From Actinomycetes bacterium (GTDB taxonomy: Bacteria; Actinomycetota; Acidimicrobiia; Acidimicrobiales; Microtrichaceae): 9,585 nt of DNA. Below the pieces are notes generated by a model. It did no database searches and was not told where the DNA came from. It saw only the letters and a program-made list of their open reading frames with translations. How positions within the stretch are numbered: position 1 is the first letter of the stretch; each line of letters starts with the position of its first letter. Both the position numbers and the translations under genes were made by a program. Where the stretch lies: NCBI GenBank assembly GCA_023450775.1, contig JAEXGP010000216.1:1-9585 (forward strand). Reading direction: 5' to 3'. This document shows positions 1-6,278 of this stretch, one piece after another.

Positions 1-1
1 C

Positions 2-496
2 ATGTCGGCCGCGGCCGACGGCGCGCTCGGCGCGTCGGACGGCGGCGGCGACCTGTCCGAGGTCCTCGTGTCCGCCGCCGAGGCCGGGCTGGTGGAGCTC
101 GAGCAGGGGCCGCTGGTGGACGCCCGCCTGTCCGAGCGCGGCACGGTCGACGCGGCCGGCGCCGGGTTCCTGCTCGTGCTCGACTCGCTCGCCGCGGTCG
201 TCGCCGGCGATCCGCTGCCCGAACCGCCGCGGTCCGAGCCCGACACCCCGGTCGTCAGCGCAACCGGCCAGCGGTTCGTCGTGCGGTGCCGGGTCACGCC
301 CCCGAAGGCGGACATCGAGGCGGCGGCCGACCTGGAGGTCGTGGTGCACGAGCTGTCGGACCGCCTCACCTTCGAGGTCGCGGGCGGTCGGTGGACCGTC
401 GACGCGGTGACCGCCTTCCCGGGTGCGGTGGTGGAGGCGCTGGCCGCGGCGGGCTCGCTCGGCGAGCTCCACATCGGGCTCGCGCCGTCGGCCTGA
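2..496 (+). CDS. DhaL/FakA-like (DAK phosphatase family) protein, 3' end only
   Basis: The first 164 codons visible are the C-terminal part of a gene that begins before the window; the ATG at base 2 is probably internal. The segment RGTVDAAGAGFLLVLDSL (bases about 137-190) matches the end of the DhaL-type nucleotide-binding domain of FakA/YloV proteins, whose consensus here is GVVDAGGAGxLxxLD. After a Pro-rich linker, a second small domain ends in a Trp strand followed by GAVVEALAAAGSLGELHIG, like the FakA middle domain. FakA phosphorylates fatty acids carried by FakB; some actinobacterial relatives are only labelled DAK phosphatase. The protein stops directly after the middle domain, so the roughly 200-residue C-terminal domain of full FakA is absent, and the usual HxH motif (V-H-V-H) reads V-D-A-V at about 398-409. 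Family membership is fairly secure; fatty-acid kinase activity is not. In actinobacteria this gene commonly precedes recG, as here, with a 45-base gap. Confidence 0.72.
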   Translation: MSAAADGALGASDGGGDLSEVLVSAAEAGLVELEQGPLVDARLSERGTVDAAGAGFLLVLDSLAAVVAGDPLPEPPRSEPDTPVVSATGQRFVVRCRVTPPKADIEAAADLEVVVHELSDRLTFEVAGGRWTVDAVTAFPGAVVEALAAAGSLGELHIGLAPSA

Positions 497-541
497 ACCG
501 GCCCGGCCACCGGCGTCGGTGGCGCGTGCTGGACTGAGAGC

Positions 542-2752
542 GTGAGCGACCGTCCGCCGATCACCCTCGTCGACCTGTCCTCCATGGGCGTGGAGATGCT
601 GACAGGCGTCGGTCCGCGCAAGCTCGAGGGCCTCCGCACGCTCGGGATCGAGTCCCTGCTCGACCTGCTCACCTACTACCCGCGGCGCTACGTCGACCGG
701 ACGCGGGAGGCGCGCATCCAGGACCTCGCCGAGGGCGAGGAGGCGCTCGTGCTGGGCCGGGTGGGTCCGGTCTCGGCCCGACGCATCCGCGGCGGTCGCG
801 TGATCGTCGTCGCCGAGGTCCGGGACGGCAGCGGGTCGCTCCGCTGCACGTTCTTCAACCAGCCCTGGCGCGAGAAGCAGCTGAGCGGTCGTTCGACGGC
901 GGGGGTCTCGCCCGGCGACGCCGGGCTCGAGGTGGCCGTGTTCGGCCGCATCGAGGTGTTCCGCGGCCAGCGGCAGATGACCAACCCGATCGTCGACATC
1001 ATCGGCGACCCCAAGGGCGGCCGCACCGGACGGATCGTGCCGATCTACCCGCAGTCCGAGAAGGCCCGGCTGAGCACCTGGGAGCTGGGGGAGTGGTCCT
1101 CGCAGGTGCTGCGCCGCAGCCGCGAGCGGGGCATCGACGACCCGGTGCCCGAGGAGATCCTCGACCGCCACGACCTGATCGGCCGTCAGGACGCGTTCAC
1201 CGGCGTCCACGCCCCGTCGTCGATGGCCGAGGAGGTCGTGGCCCGCCGTCGCCTGGTCTTCGACGAGCTGTTCCGGCTGCAGCTCGCGCTCGTCCGCCGC
1301 AAGCGCGAGATCGAGGCGGCGTCGCTGGGCATCCGCCACGTGGTCGACGACGGCGACGAGCGCGCCGTGGCGCCGGGCCTGGTCGCCCGCTACCTGGGCG
1401 GGTTGCCGTACGACCTGACCGGGGCCCAGGCCCGCGCCATCGCCGAGATCCGCCACGACCTGGCCGGCCCGGTCCCCATGCACCGGCTGCTCCAGGGCGA
1501 CGTCGGCTCCGGCAAGACGGTGGTGGCCATGGCCGCGCTGCTCTCCGCGGTGCAGGGTGGGCACCAGGGCGCGCTCATGGCGCCCACGGAGGTGCTGGCC
1601 GAGCAGCACGCCGTGGGGGTCCGCGGCCAGCTGCAGGACGTCACGCTGACCGACGGGGGCGACACGCTGCTGGGCGAGCGACCGCTGGGCATCGCCCTGC
1701 TCACCAACCGCACGCCGGCGGCCGAGCGCCGCCGCATCCTGGCCGGCCTCGTCGACGGGACCGTCGACATCGTGGTCGGCACCCACGCCCTCATCCAGGA
1801 CGCCGTCGAGTTCCGCTCGCTCGGCGTGGTGGTGATCGACGAGCAGCACCGCTTCGGCGTGGAGCAGCGTGCAGCGCTGCGCGACGCCAACGCGGACGGG
1901 ACCGTCCCCGACGTGCTCGTCATGACCGCCACACCGATCCCGCGCACGGCCGCCATGACCGTGTACGGCGACCTGGACACCACGGTGCTCGACGAGCTCC
2001 CGCCCGGCCGCATCCCGATCACCACGTCGTGGGCCCACAGCGACGAGCAGGAGGCCGAGGCCTGGCAGCTCGTCCGCGACCAGGTCGTCGAGGGGAAGCG
2101 CGCGTACGTGGTGTGCCCGCTCATCGAGGACTCGCCCAAGCTCGAGGCGTCGTCCGCGGAGGAGACCTACGAGCGGCTCGCCGCGGGTGAGCTCCACGGG
2201 CTCCGGCTCGGGCTGCTGCACGGGCGCATGAAGGCGCCCGAGAAGGCCGAGGTCATGGAGGCGTTCCGCACCGGCGCGCTGGACGTGCTCGTGGCGACGA
2301 CCGTGATCGAGGTCGGTGTCGACGTGCCCGAGGCCACGGTCATGGTCGTGCTCGACGCGGACCGCTTCGGCATCGCGCAGCTGCACCAGCTCCGCGGTCG
2401 AGTCGGGCGGAGCGACGCCCCCAGCTGGTGCGTGCTCGTGGCCCACGGCGTCATGACGCCCGACGGCCAGGAGCGGCTGGAGGCCATGGTCCGCAGCACC
2501 GACGGGTTCGAGCTGGCCGAGGTCGACCTGGAGCTCCGGGGCGAGGGTGCCGTGCTGGGCGAGCGGCAGCGCGGGCGCAGCGACCTCAAGCTGGCGTCGC
2601 TGCGCCACGACCGGCAGTGGGTGGAGATCGCCCGGGAGGAGGCGCTCGCCCTGGTGGGCGACGGCTCGGGTCTGGACGACCACCCTCGGCTGGTCGAGGA
2701 GCTCGACGTCCTCCTGGCCCCCGAGGAGGAGGACTTCCTCCTCAAGTCCTGA
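542..2752 (+). CDS. recG: ATP-dependent DNA helicase RecG
   Basis: RecG remodels stalled replication forks and branch-migrates Holliday junctions and R-loops. The 736-residue product has the full family architecture: an N-terminal helix-hairpin region (GVGPRKLEGLRTLGIESLLD, about 22-41), the OB-fold wedge domain that splits the fork (about 65-160), helicase domain 1 with Walker A GDVGSGKT (319-326, Lys325), motif II in the RecG-typical form DEQH (433-436) and motif III TATPIPRT (462-469), helicase domain 2 with the HGRM and ATTVIEVGVDVP segments, and motif VI QLHQLRGRVGR (613-623). The C-terminal translocation region DGFELAEVDLELRGEG also follows. Length is slightly above E. coli RecG (693) and usual for actinobacteria. 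The start is a GTG giving MSDRPPITLVD; no clear Shine-Dalgarno sequence precedes it. All motifs are intact, so it should be active. Confidence 0.97.
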   Translation: MSDRPPITLVDLSSMGVEMLTGVGPRKLEGLRTLGIESLLDLLTYYPRRYVDRTREARIQDLAEGEEALVLGRVGPVSARRIRGGRVIVVAEVRDGSGSLRCTFFNQPWREKQLSGRSTAGVSPGDAGLEVAVFGRIEVFRGQRQMTNPIVDIIGDPKGGRTGRIVPIYPQSEKARLSTWELGEWSSQVLRRSRERGIDDPVPEEILDRHDLIGRQDAFTGVHAPSSMAEEVVARRRLVFDELFRLQLALVRRKREIEAASLGIRHVVDDGDERAVAPGLVARYLGGLPYDLTGAQARAIAEIRHDLAGPVPMHRLLQGDVGSGKTVVAMAALLSAVQGGHQGALMAPTEVLAEQHAVGVRGQLQDVTLTDGGDTLLGERPLGIALLTNRTPAAERRRILAGLVDGTVDIVVGTHALIQDAVEFRSLGVVVIDEQHRFGVEQRAALRDANADGTVPDVLVMTATPIPRTAAMTVYGDLDTTVLDELPPGRIPITTSWAHSDEQEAEAWQLVRDQVVEGKRAYVVCPLIEDSPKLEASSAEETYERLAAGELHGLRLGLLHGRMKAPEKAEVMEAFRTGALDVLVATTVIEVGVDVPEATVMVVLDADRFGIAQLHQLRGRVGRSDAPSWCVLVAHGVMTPDGQERLEAMVRSTDGFELAEVDLELRGEGAVLGERQRGRSDLKLASLRHDRQWVEIAREEALALVGDGSGLDDHPRLVEELDVLLAPEEEDFLLKS

Positions 2753-2827
2753 GCGCACGGGTCACGATGGCGCGGCTCGCGCCGGATTCGGGACCTCCGA
2801 CCCTGTGTCGGGCGGACGGCGCCGACC

Positions 2828-3580
2828 ATGATCGGGGACGTGAACCCCCGACGCGTGCTGACCCCCCTCCTGCTCGTCGTCGCCACCGTCGCCACGCTCG
2901 CGGTCCTGGCCGGCGCGTGCGGCGGGGACGAGCCGGCCACCGGATCCGGCGCCGGCGAGTCCGGCTCCACGACCGAGTCCACCGCCGCCGATCACGCCGA
3001 CGGTGCCCACTCGGGCATGGAGCCCGAGCTGACGTCCGTGGCCGAGCTGTCGGCGCTCGGTCCGGGTCCCGCCGTCGGCGACACGTTCCACGGCCACATC
3101 GGCCTGAACGTGTGCGGCCGCTTCCTGGCGCCGCCGGCCGCGTCGACCCCCGACGACGGATCGGCGACCTCGGGCGTGACCACCGACGGCCAGGGCACGT
3201 TCACGGTGACGCCCTCGACCGAGGCGGTCGCCGGCCACCACGCCACGATCGGGACCCTCGCGGCGCAGGCCGGCATCGAGCTCGGCACCGGCAGCGTGAC
3301 CTTCCCGGCCTCCACCGACCCCGCCCAGATCGACGTCGGCGGGACGAGCGTGGCGGTGGCCGGGCGGACGTTCGGCCCCGACTTCACCTGCGGCGGCACG
3401 CCGACCGAGGTGCAGCTGTGGGTGTACACCGCCGACGCGGTGGAGAGCGGCGACCCGGTCCGCAACGTGGTGGAGGACCCGGCCGACGCGCCGATCGTCG
3501 AGGACGGCATGGCGTTCGTCATCGCCGTCACCCCCGAGTCGTCGCTGCCGACGCTGCCGCCCTCGGCCATCCTCTCCTGA
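2828..3580 (+). CDS. Putative secreted lipoprotein of unknown function
   Basis: A 250-residue product with a lipoprotein signal: basic Arg8-Arg9, a hydrophobic stretch (about 10-28), then a lipobox-like A-G-A-C with Cys31 as the probable lipidated residue. A GTG at 2840 (fifth codon) would give the neater signal start MNPRRVL and may be the true start; neither start has a good ribosome binding site. After Cys31 comes a Gly/Ser/Thr/Glu-rich linker to about residue 62, typical of a membrane tether, then a domain of about 185 residues that looks rich in beta strands. It has only two other cysteines, Cys96 (NVCGR) and Cys188 (FTCGG), which could form a disulfide, and histidines at 56, 61, 88, 90, 137 and 138. 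The pattern FHGHIGLNVCGRF ... AVAGHHATIG ... CGG resembles, from memory, uncharacterised Acidimicrobiia proteins with an HTHxDGxIHIHP segment, but those histidines are replaced here. No catalytic motif is visible. It sits between recG and rsmD, which are usually neighbours. Expected location is the outer face of the cytoplasmic membrane. Confidence 0.72.
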   Translation: MIGDVNPRRVLTPLLLVVATVATLAVLAGACGGDEPATGSGAGESGSTTESTAADHADGAHSGMEPELTSVAELSALGPGPAVGDTFHGHIGLNVCGRFLAPPAASTPDDGSATSGVTTDGQGTFTVTPSTEAVAGHHATIGTLAAQAGIELGTGSVTFPASTDPAQIDVGGTSVAVAGRTFGPDFTCGGTPTEVQLWVYTADAVESGDPVRNVVEDPADAPIVEDGMAFVIAVTPESSLPTLPPSAILS

Positions 3581-3609
3581 CGGGCGGGGCTGCTCTCCTG
3601 ACGGGCGGG
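3572..3609 (+). repeat. Short direct duplication over the lipoprotein stop codon
   Basis: The 17-base sequence ctctcctgacgggcggg occurs at 3572-3588 and again at 3593-3609, a period of 21 bases. The first copy contains the last codons and the TGA stop (3578-3580) of the lipoprotein gene; the second lies in the gap before rsmD. The period is seven codons, so the second copy carries an in-frame backup TGA. It looks like a local tandem duplication by replication slippage. No function is evident. Confidence 0.8.
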
Positions 3610-3651
3610 CCGGTTCCGCCACGTGCGTCCGGGCGGGCGAGACTGTCCGGC

Positions 3652-4275
3652 GTGAGAGTCGTCGCCGGTGCCGCCCGGGGTCGCCGCCTGGTCACCCCGC
3701 CGGGCCGCGACGTGCGTCCGACGCTGGACCGCGTCCGCGAGTCGGTGTTCAACGCGCTCGGCTCGCTCGACGCCGTCCGTGGCGCCACGGTCGTGGACCT
3801 GTTCGCCGGCTCGGGAGCACTCGGCATCGAGGCGCTCAGCCGCGGCGCCGCTCACGCCACGTTCGTCGACTCGTCGCCGCGGTCGATCGAGGCCGTCCGC
3901 GCCAACCTCGACACCACGGGTCTGGCCGCGGCAGCGACCGTGGTCCGTCGCGACGCGTTCGACGTCCTCGCCGCCGGCGCGGGCGCCTTCGGTCGGTCCG
4001 TCGACCTCGTGCTCGCCGATCCGCCCTACGAGTTCGACCGCTGGGCCGAGCTGCTGGCCGCCCTCGGTCCGACGCTGGCGGCCGACGCCGTGGTGGTCGT
4101 CGAGTCGGACCGCGAGCTCTCCGACGAGGTCGGGGACGCACTGGCGGAGCTGGGAGGGGGCATCCTGAGGGAGCGTCGGTACGGCGGTACGGTGGTGGCG
4201 ATGTTGTCGTTCCAGGGGCTCCCGCCCTCCCGGCCCCAGCACGCCGGTCCCGTCGATCCCGGAGCAGCACCGTGA
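3652..4275 (+). CDS. rsmD: 16S rRNA (guanine(966)-N(2))-methyltransferase RsmD
   Basis: RsmD uses S-adenosylmethionine to make m2G966 (E. coli numbering) in the 30S head during late assembly. The 207-residue product starts MRVVAGAARGRRLVTPPG, which is the standard RsmD N-terminus, followed by VRPTLDRVRESVFNAL, the SAM-binding motif I DLFAGSGALGIEALSRGA (49-66), an acidic residue after the second strand (FVDSS), and the catalytic motif DPPY (123-126), the N2-guanine version of (N/D)PPY. The reading frame stays open far upstream (to about 2428, through recG and the lipoprotein), but family alignment fixes the start at the GTG at 3652. No Shine-Dalgarno sequence is visible. The C-terminal tail after VVAMLSFQG, about 20 residues rich in Pro, is slightly longer than usual. 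Its stop overlaps the coaD start by four bases (GTGA), so the two are probably translationally coupled. Confidence 0.95.
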   Translation: MRVVAGAARGRRLVTPPGRDVRPTLDRVRESVFNALGSLDAVRGATVVDLFAGSGALGIEALSRGAAHATFVDSSPRSIEAVRANLDTTGLAAAATVVRRDAFDVLAAGAGAFGRSVDLVLADPPYEFDRWAELLAALGPTLAADAVVVVESDRELSDEVGDALAELGGGILRERRYGGTVVAMLSFQGLPPSRPQHAGPVDPGAAP

Positions 4276-4757
4276 CCACCGTCCTGTACCCGGGCTCGTT
4301 CGACCCGATCCACAACGGACACGTCGAGATCGTCGAGACCGCGGCGCGCCTGTTCGACCGGGTGGTGGTCGCCGCCATGCGCAACCCGCAGAAGGGCGAG
4401 CCGCTCTTCTCGCTCGAGGAGCGCCAGGAGCTGATCGAGGAGTCGCTCGCCCACCTCGACAACGTGGAGGTCACCATGTTCTCCTCGCTCGTGGTCGACC
4501 TGGCCCAGGAGGTGGGGGCGCACTTCATCGTCAAGGGCCTGCGTGCCGTGTCGGACTTCGAGTCCGAGCTGCAGATGGCCCAGATGAACCGCTCGATCAG
4601 CGGGGTGGACACCCTGTTCATCCCGTCGGCATCCAAGAACTCGTTCCTGGCGTCCAAGCTCATCCGCGAGGTCGCCCGCTTCGGGGGGGACGTGGAGACG
4701 ATGGTGCCGGGGCCGGTGTTCGACCGGCTGAAGGTCCGCTTCGGAGGTACCCGATGA
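4272..4757 (+). CDS. coaD: Pantetheine-phosphate adenylyltransferase CoaD
   Basis: CoaD transfers AMP from ATP to 4'-phosphopantetheine, giving dephospho-CoA, the penultimate step of coenzyme A synthesis; it is a cytoplasmic hexamer. The 161-residue product has the family's normal length. It shows the nucleotidyltransferase signature YPGSFDPIHNGH (6-17), with the (T/H)xGH motif as HNGH at 14-17, then the substrate-pocket segment KGLRAVSDFESELQMAQMN and the C-terminal ATP-contact region ASKLIREVARFGGDV, equivalent to the ISSTxVRE segment. The start is a GTG that overlaps the rsmD stop (GTGA), and its own stop overlaps the next ATG (ATGA). The rsmD-coaD pair is one of the most conserved neighbourhoods in bacteria. 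The dephospho-CoA pathway also supplies the arm for the acyl carrier protein encoded downstream. Confidence 0.97.
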   Translation: MTTVLYPGSFDPIHNGHVEIVETAARLFDRVVVAAMRNPQKGEPLFSLEERQELIEESLAHLDNVEVTMFSSLVVDLAQEVGAHFIVKGLRAVSDFESELQMAQMNRSISGVDTLFIPSASKNSFLASKLIREVARFGGDVETMVPGPVFDRLKVRFGGTR

Positions 4758-5398
4758 GCACTCCGGCCGACGATCCGCGCCGCCCCGCCCCGCAGGGGGA
4801 GCGGACGGGCTCCGGCGAGCCGCGCCGCCAGCAGGCGACGCCGCGACGCAGCGCCGGCGGCGACCAGTACCGGATGCCCGAGGCCCAGGAGATCCTGGAG
4901 CGGGTGATCGCGATCATCGACGCGGCGCCCGGCATGCCGATGTCGGCCTCGGTGAGGGTGAACCGCGAGGAGCTGCTGGAGCTCCTCGACGAGGCCGTGT
5001 CGCGCCTGCCCGACGAGCTGCGCTCCGCCCGCTGGCTGCTCAAGGAGCGGGAGGACTTCCTGGCCCGCACGCGGCGGGAGGGCGAGGACCTCATCGAGGA
5101 CGCCCGCAGCCGGGTGGCGCAGATGGTGCAGCGGACCGAGGTGGTCAAGGCCGCCGAGCTCCGGGCGCGCCAGATCGTCGAGGACGCCGAGGCCTCGTCG
5201 CGGCGCATGCGGCGCGAGACCGAGGACTACTGCGACCAGAAGCTGGCCAGCTTCGAAAACGTGCTCGCCCGGGTCGCCAAGTCCGTGGCCGCCGGTCGGG
5301 ACAAGCTCGCAGCGCCCCGCATCGAGGAGGCGGAGCTCGCGGACCTGGACGACCCGCCGACCGGCTCGAACCCGGCCGTCTTCGACCAGGAGTCCTGA
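4754..5398 (+). CDS. sepIVA: SepIVA-like DivIVA-family septation/envelope protein
   Basis: A 214-residue, highly charged coiled-coil protein. Residues 1-40 are a disordered Pro/Arg/Gly-rich tail. The conserved core starts with QEILERVIAIIDAAPGMPMS (45-64), then NREELLELLDEAVSRLPDEL, a heptad-like helix (about 87-160) and DYCDQKLASFENVLARVAKS (158-177). Compared from memory with mycobacterial SepIVA (Rv2927c), the core matches at both ends: the VPM(T/S)A block plus ELID/ELLD helix, and the DxYxDxKLAxFExxL block before a conserved SVxxGRxxL. Its place next to yceD and rnc is also that of Rv2927c. SepIVA is an essential mycobacterial factor at the septum and subpolar membrane domain. The central coiled coil is clearly shorter here. 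Generic labels such as DivIVA-domain or ATP synthase B-like protein would reflect only the coiled coil. The start is an ATG in a four-base overlap with coaD; the stop shares one base with the yceD start. Confidence 0.85.
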   Translation: MSTPADDPRRPAPQGERTGSGEPRRQQATPRRSAGGDQYRMPEAQEILERVIAIIDAAPGMPMSASVRVNREELLELLDEAVSRLPDELRSARWLLKEREDFLARTRREGEDLIEDARSRVAQMVQRTEVVKAAELRARQIVEDAEASSRRMRRETEDYCDQKLASFENVLARVAKSVAAGRDKLAAPRIEEAELADLDDPPTGSNPAVFDQES

Positions 5399-5925
5399 TG
5401 ACCGCCACGGTCGCCGGTCTGCGGATCGGCGTGGCGGAGCTGCGGCGTCATCCCGGCGACCGCATGGAGGTCGATCGCGACGTCGACCTGGACGGCATCG
5501 CGGTCAGCACCGCGGAGGTCCCGCCCGGCACGCCGGGCCACCTGGACGTGGTGCTGGAGTCGCTCTCGGACGGCATCACGGTGACGGGCACGCTCCGCGT
5601 CCCCTGGCACGGACCGTGCCGCCGCTGCCTCGAGGACACGAGCGGCACCACCGAGGTGGAGGTGCGCGAGGTCTTCTCGGACTCGCCGGTCGACGAGGAC
5701 CTGCTGCCGCTCGACGGCGACGTCGTCGACCTCGGCCCGGTCGTGCACGACGCGGCCGTGCTGGCGCTGCCGCTCGCGCCGCTGTGCCGGGAGGACTGCG
5801 CCGGACCCGACCCCGAGCACTTCCCGGTCGCGACCGAGGGGAGCACGCCCCCGCCGGTCGATCCGCGGTGGTCGGCCCTCGACGAGCTGCGCTTCGACCC
5901 GGGACCGGACGATCAGCTAGAGTGA
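5398..5925 (+). CDS. yceD: YceD/DUF177 family protein (23S rRNA accumulation)
   Basis: The 175-residue product matches the DUF177 family, whose members lie directly upstream of rpmF in most bacteria; bacterial and plastid members are linked to 23S rRNA accumulation or large-subunit assembly. Visible family features are the opening strand with HPGDRMEVD, a beta-rich middle (HLDVVLESLSDGITVTGTLR), the CRRCLE motif (Cys74, Cys77), an acidic region with a D-L block, and LPLAPLCREDCAG (Cys130, Cys134). In many members this last block continues as GLCPxCG with two more cysteines; here it reads AGPDPEHFPV, so only four cysteines remain. The end, DPRWSALDELRFD, is a typical family ending. The start codon overlaps the previous stop as TGATG, implying coupled translation with sepIVA. 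The gene's last codons may contain the promoter for rpmF. The exact molecular role is not known. Confidence 0.9.
   Translation: MTATVAGLRIGVAELRRHPGDRMEVDRDVDLDGIAVSTAEVPPGTPGHLDVVLESLSDGITVTGTLRVPWHGPCRRCLEDTSGTTEVEVREVFSDSPVDEDLLPLDGDVVDLGPVVHDAAVLALPLAPLCREDCAGPDPEHFPVATEGSTPPPVDPRWSALDELRFDPGPDDQLE
5893..5923 (+). promoter_or_regulatory. Candidate promoter for rpmF
   Basis: A -10-like hexamer TAGAGT (5918-5923) lies at the very end of yceD, with a weak -35-like ttcgac at 5893-5898 (spacer 19). The surrounding 16 bases, cagctagagtgatccg at 5914-5929, match 12 of 16 positions at an equivalent place upstream of acpP. Transcription from here would give a leader of about 110 bases before rpmF, which fits a ribosomal protein gene needing more transcript than its upstream operon. 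It is a pattern match only. Confidence 0.4.
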
Positions 5926-5948
5926 TCCGTCGCCCGCCGGACGGGCGC

Positions 5949-5982
5949 GGGACCGCACGGTCCCCGGGACCTGAGCGGGACC
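5949..5982 (+). other. Leader hairpins upstream of rpmF
   Basis: This gene-free leader (5926-6039) contains gggacc at 5949-5954, ggtccc at 5959-5964, and gggacc again at 5966-5971 and 5977-5982. The single ggtccc can pair fully with the first copy (6-base stem, loop gcac), or by a shorter 5-base pairing with the second copy (loop ccg), or with the third. These folds exclude each other, so a regulated leader is possible. In DNA this GC-rich, short stems also arise by chance. Confidence 0.35.
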
Positions 5983-6039
5983 CCTGACCGGCCGCCACGA
6001 GTTCCGGATCACCGACACCGACGCGCGAAGAGACCAACG

Positions 6040-6219
6040 ATGGCAGTTCCCAAGAAGAAGACCTCCAAGGCGAAGAGCCGCAGCCGCCGGGCCTCCAACT
6101 GGACGCTCAAGGCGCCGTCGCGCAGCGTCTGCCCCCGTTGCAACGCGGTCAAGCAGCCCCACGTCGTGTGCGGGAACTGCGGTTGGTACGGCGGCCGCCA
6201 GGCCATCGACGTCGACTGA
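6040..6219 (+). CDS. rpmF: 50S ribosomal protein L32 (zinc-binding type)
   Basis: A 59-residue basic protein starting MAVPKKKTSKAKSRSRRA, the unmistakable L32 N-terminus, then a zinc ribbon with CPRC (Cys31, Cys34) and CGNC (Cys44, Cys47). All four cysteines are present, so this is the zinc-dependent form and not the cysteine-less paralogue that some actinobacteria use under zinc limitation. L32 binds domain regions of 23S rRNA in the large subunit. The ATG follows a weak purine stretch (gaagaga at 6027-6033). yceD-rpmF is a standard gene pair. A small inverted repeat, ctgaac-gac-gttcag at 6216-6230, overlaps the stop codon. Confidence 0.97.
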   Translation: MAVPKKKTSKAKSRSRRASNWTLKAPSRSVCPRCNAVKQPHVVCGNCGWYGGRQAIDVD

Positions 6220-6243
6220 ACGACGTTCAGCAACCGGTCGGCG

Positions 6244-6264
6244 CGGCGGCCAGGATCGCCGCCG
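6244..6264 (+). terminator. Possible GC-rich hairpin terminator after rpmF
   Basis: cggcggc (6244-6250) and gccgccg (6258-6264) form a perfect 7-base stem with the 7-base loop caggatc, 24 bases after the rpmF stop. It is followed by a mixed sequence with no T-run, so it does not meet the classic intrinsic-terminator definition; T-poor hairpins have been proposed as terminators in high-GC actinobacteria. Position between rpmF and a likely acpP promoter is the main support. Confidence 0.28.
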
Positions 6265-6278
6265 TCACCCGTCGGGAG

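Noticed and set aside
1093..2190. A 365-codon + strand frame inside recG, and a 249-codon - strand frame in the same area
   Set aside because: Both are shadows of recG, whose motifs cover the whole stretch; their products are dominated by Arg, Pro and Gly or Ser and Thr.
2769..2783. Hairpin ggcgcg-gct-cgcgcc as a recG terminator
   Set aside because: The stem is only six bases, no T-run follows, and such stems are frequent by chance in GC-rich DNA.
2990..3243. Histidines of the lipoprotein (56, 61, 88, 90, 137, 138) as a metal site
   Set aside because: They are scattered, some lie in the flexible tether, and no known metal-binding arrangement is formed.
2428..3651. An open frame continuing upstream from rsmD through the lipoprotein and into recG
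   Set aside because: Its translation upstream of 3652 is Arg/Gly/Ala-rich noise in another frame of real genes; RsmD homology starts exactly at the GTG at 3652.
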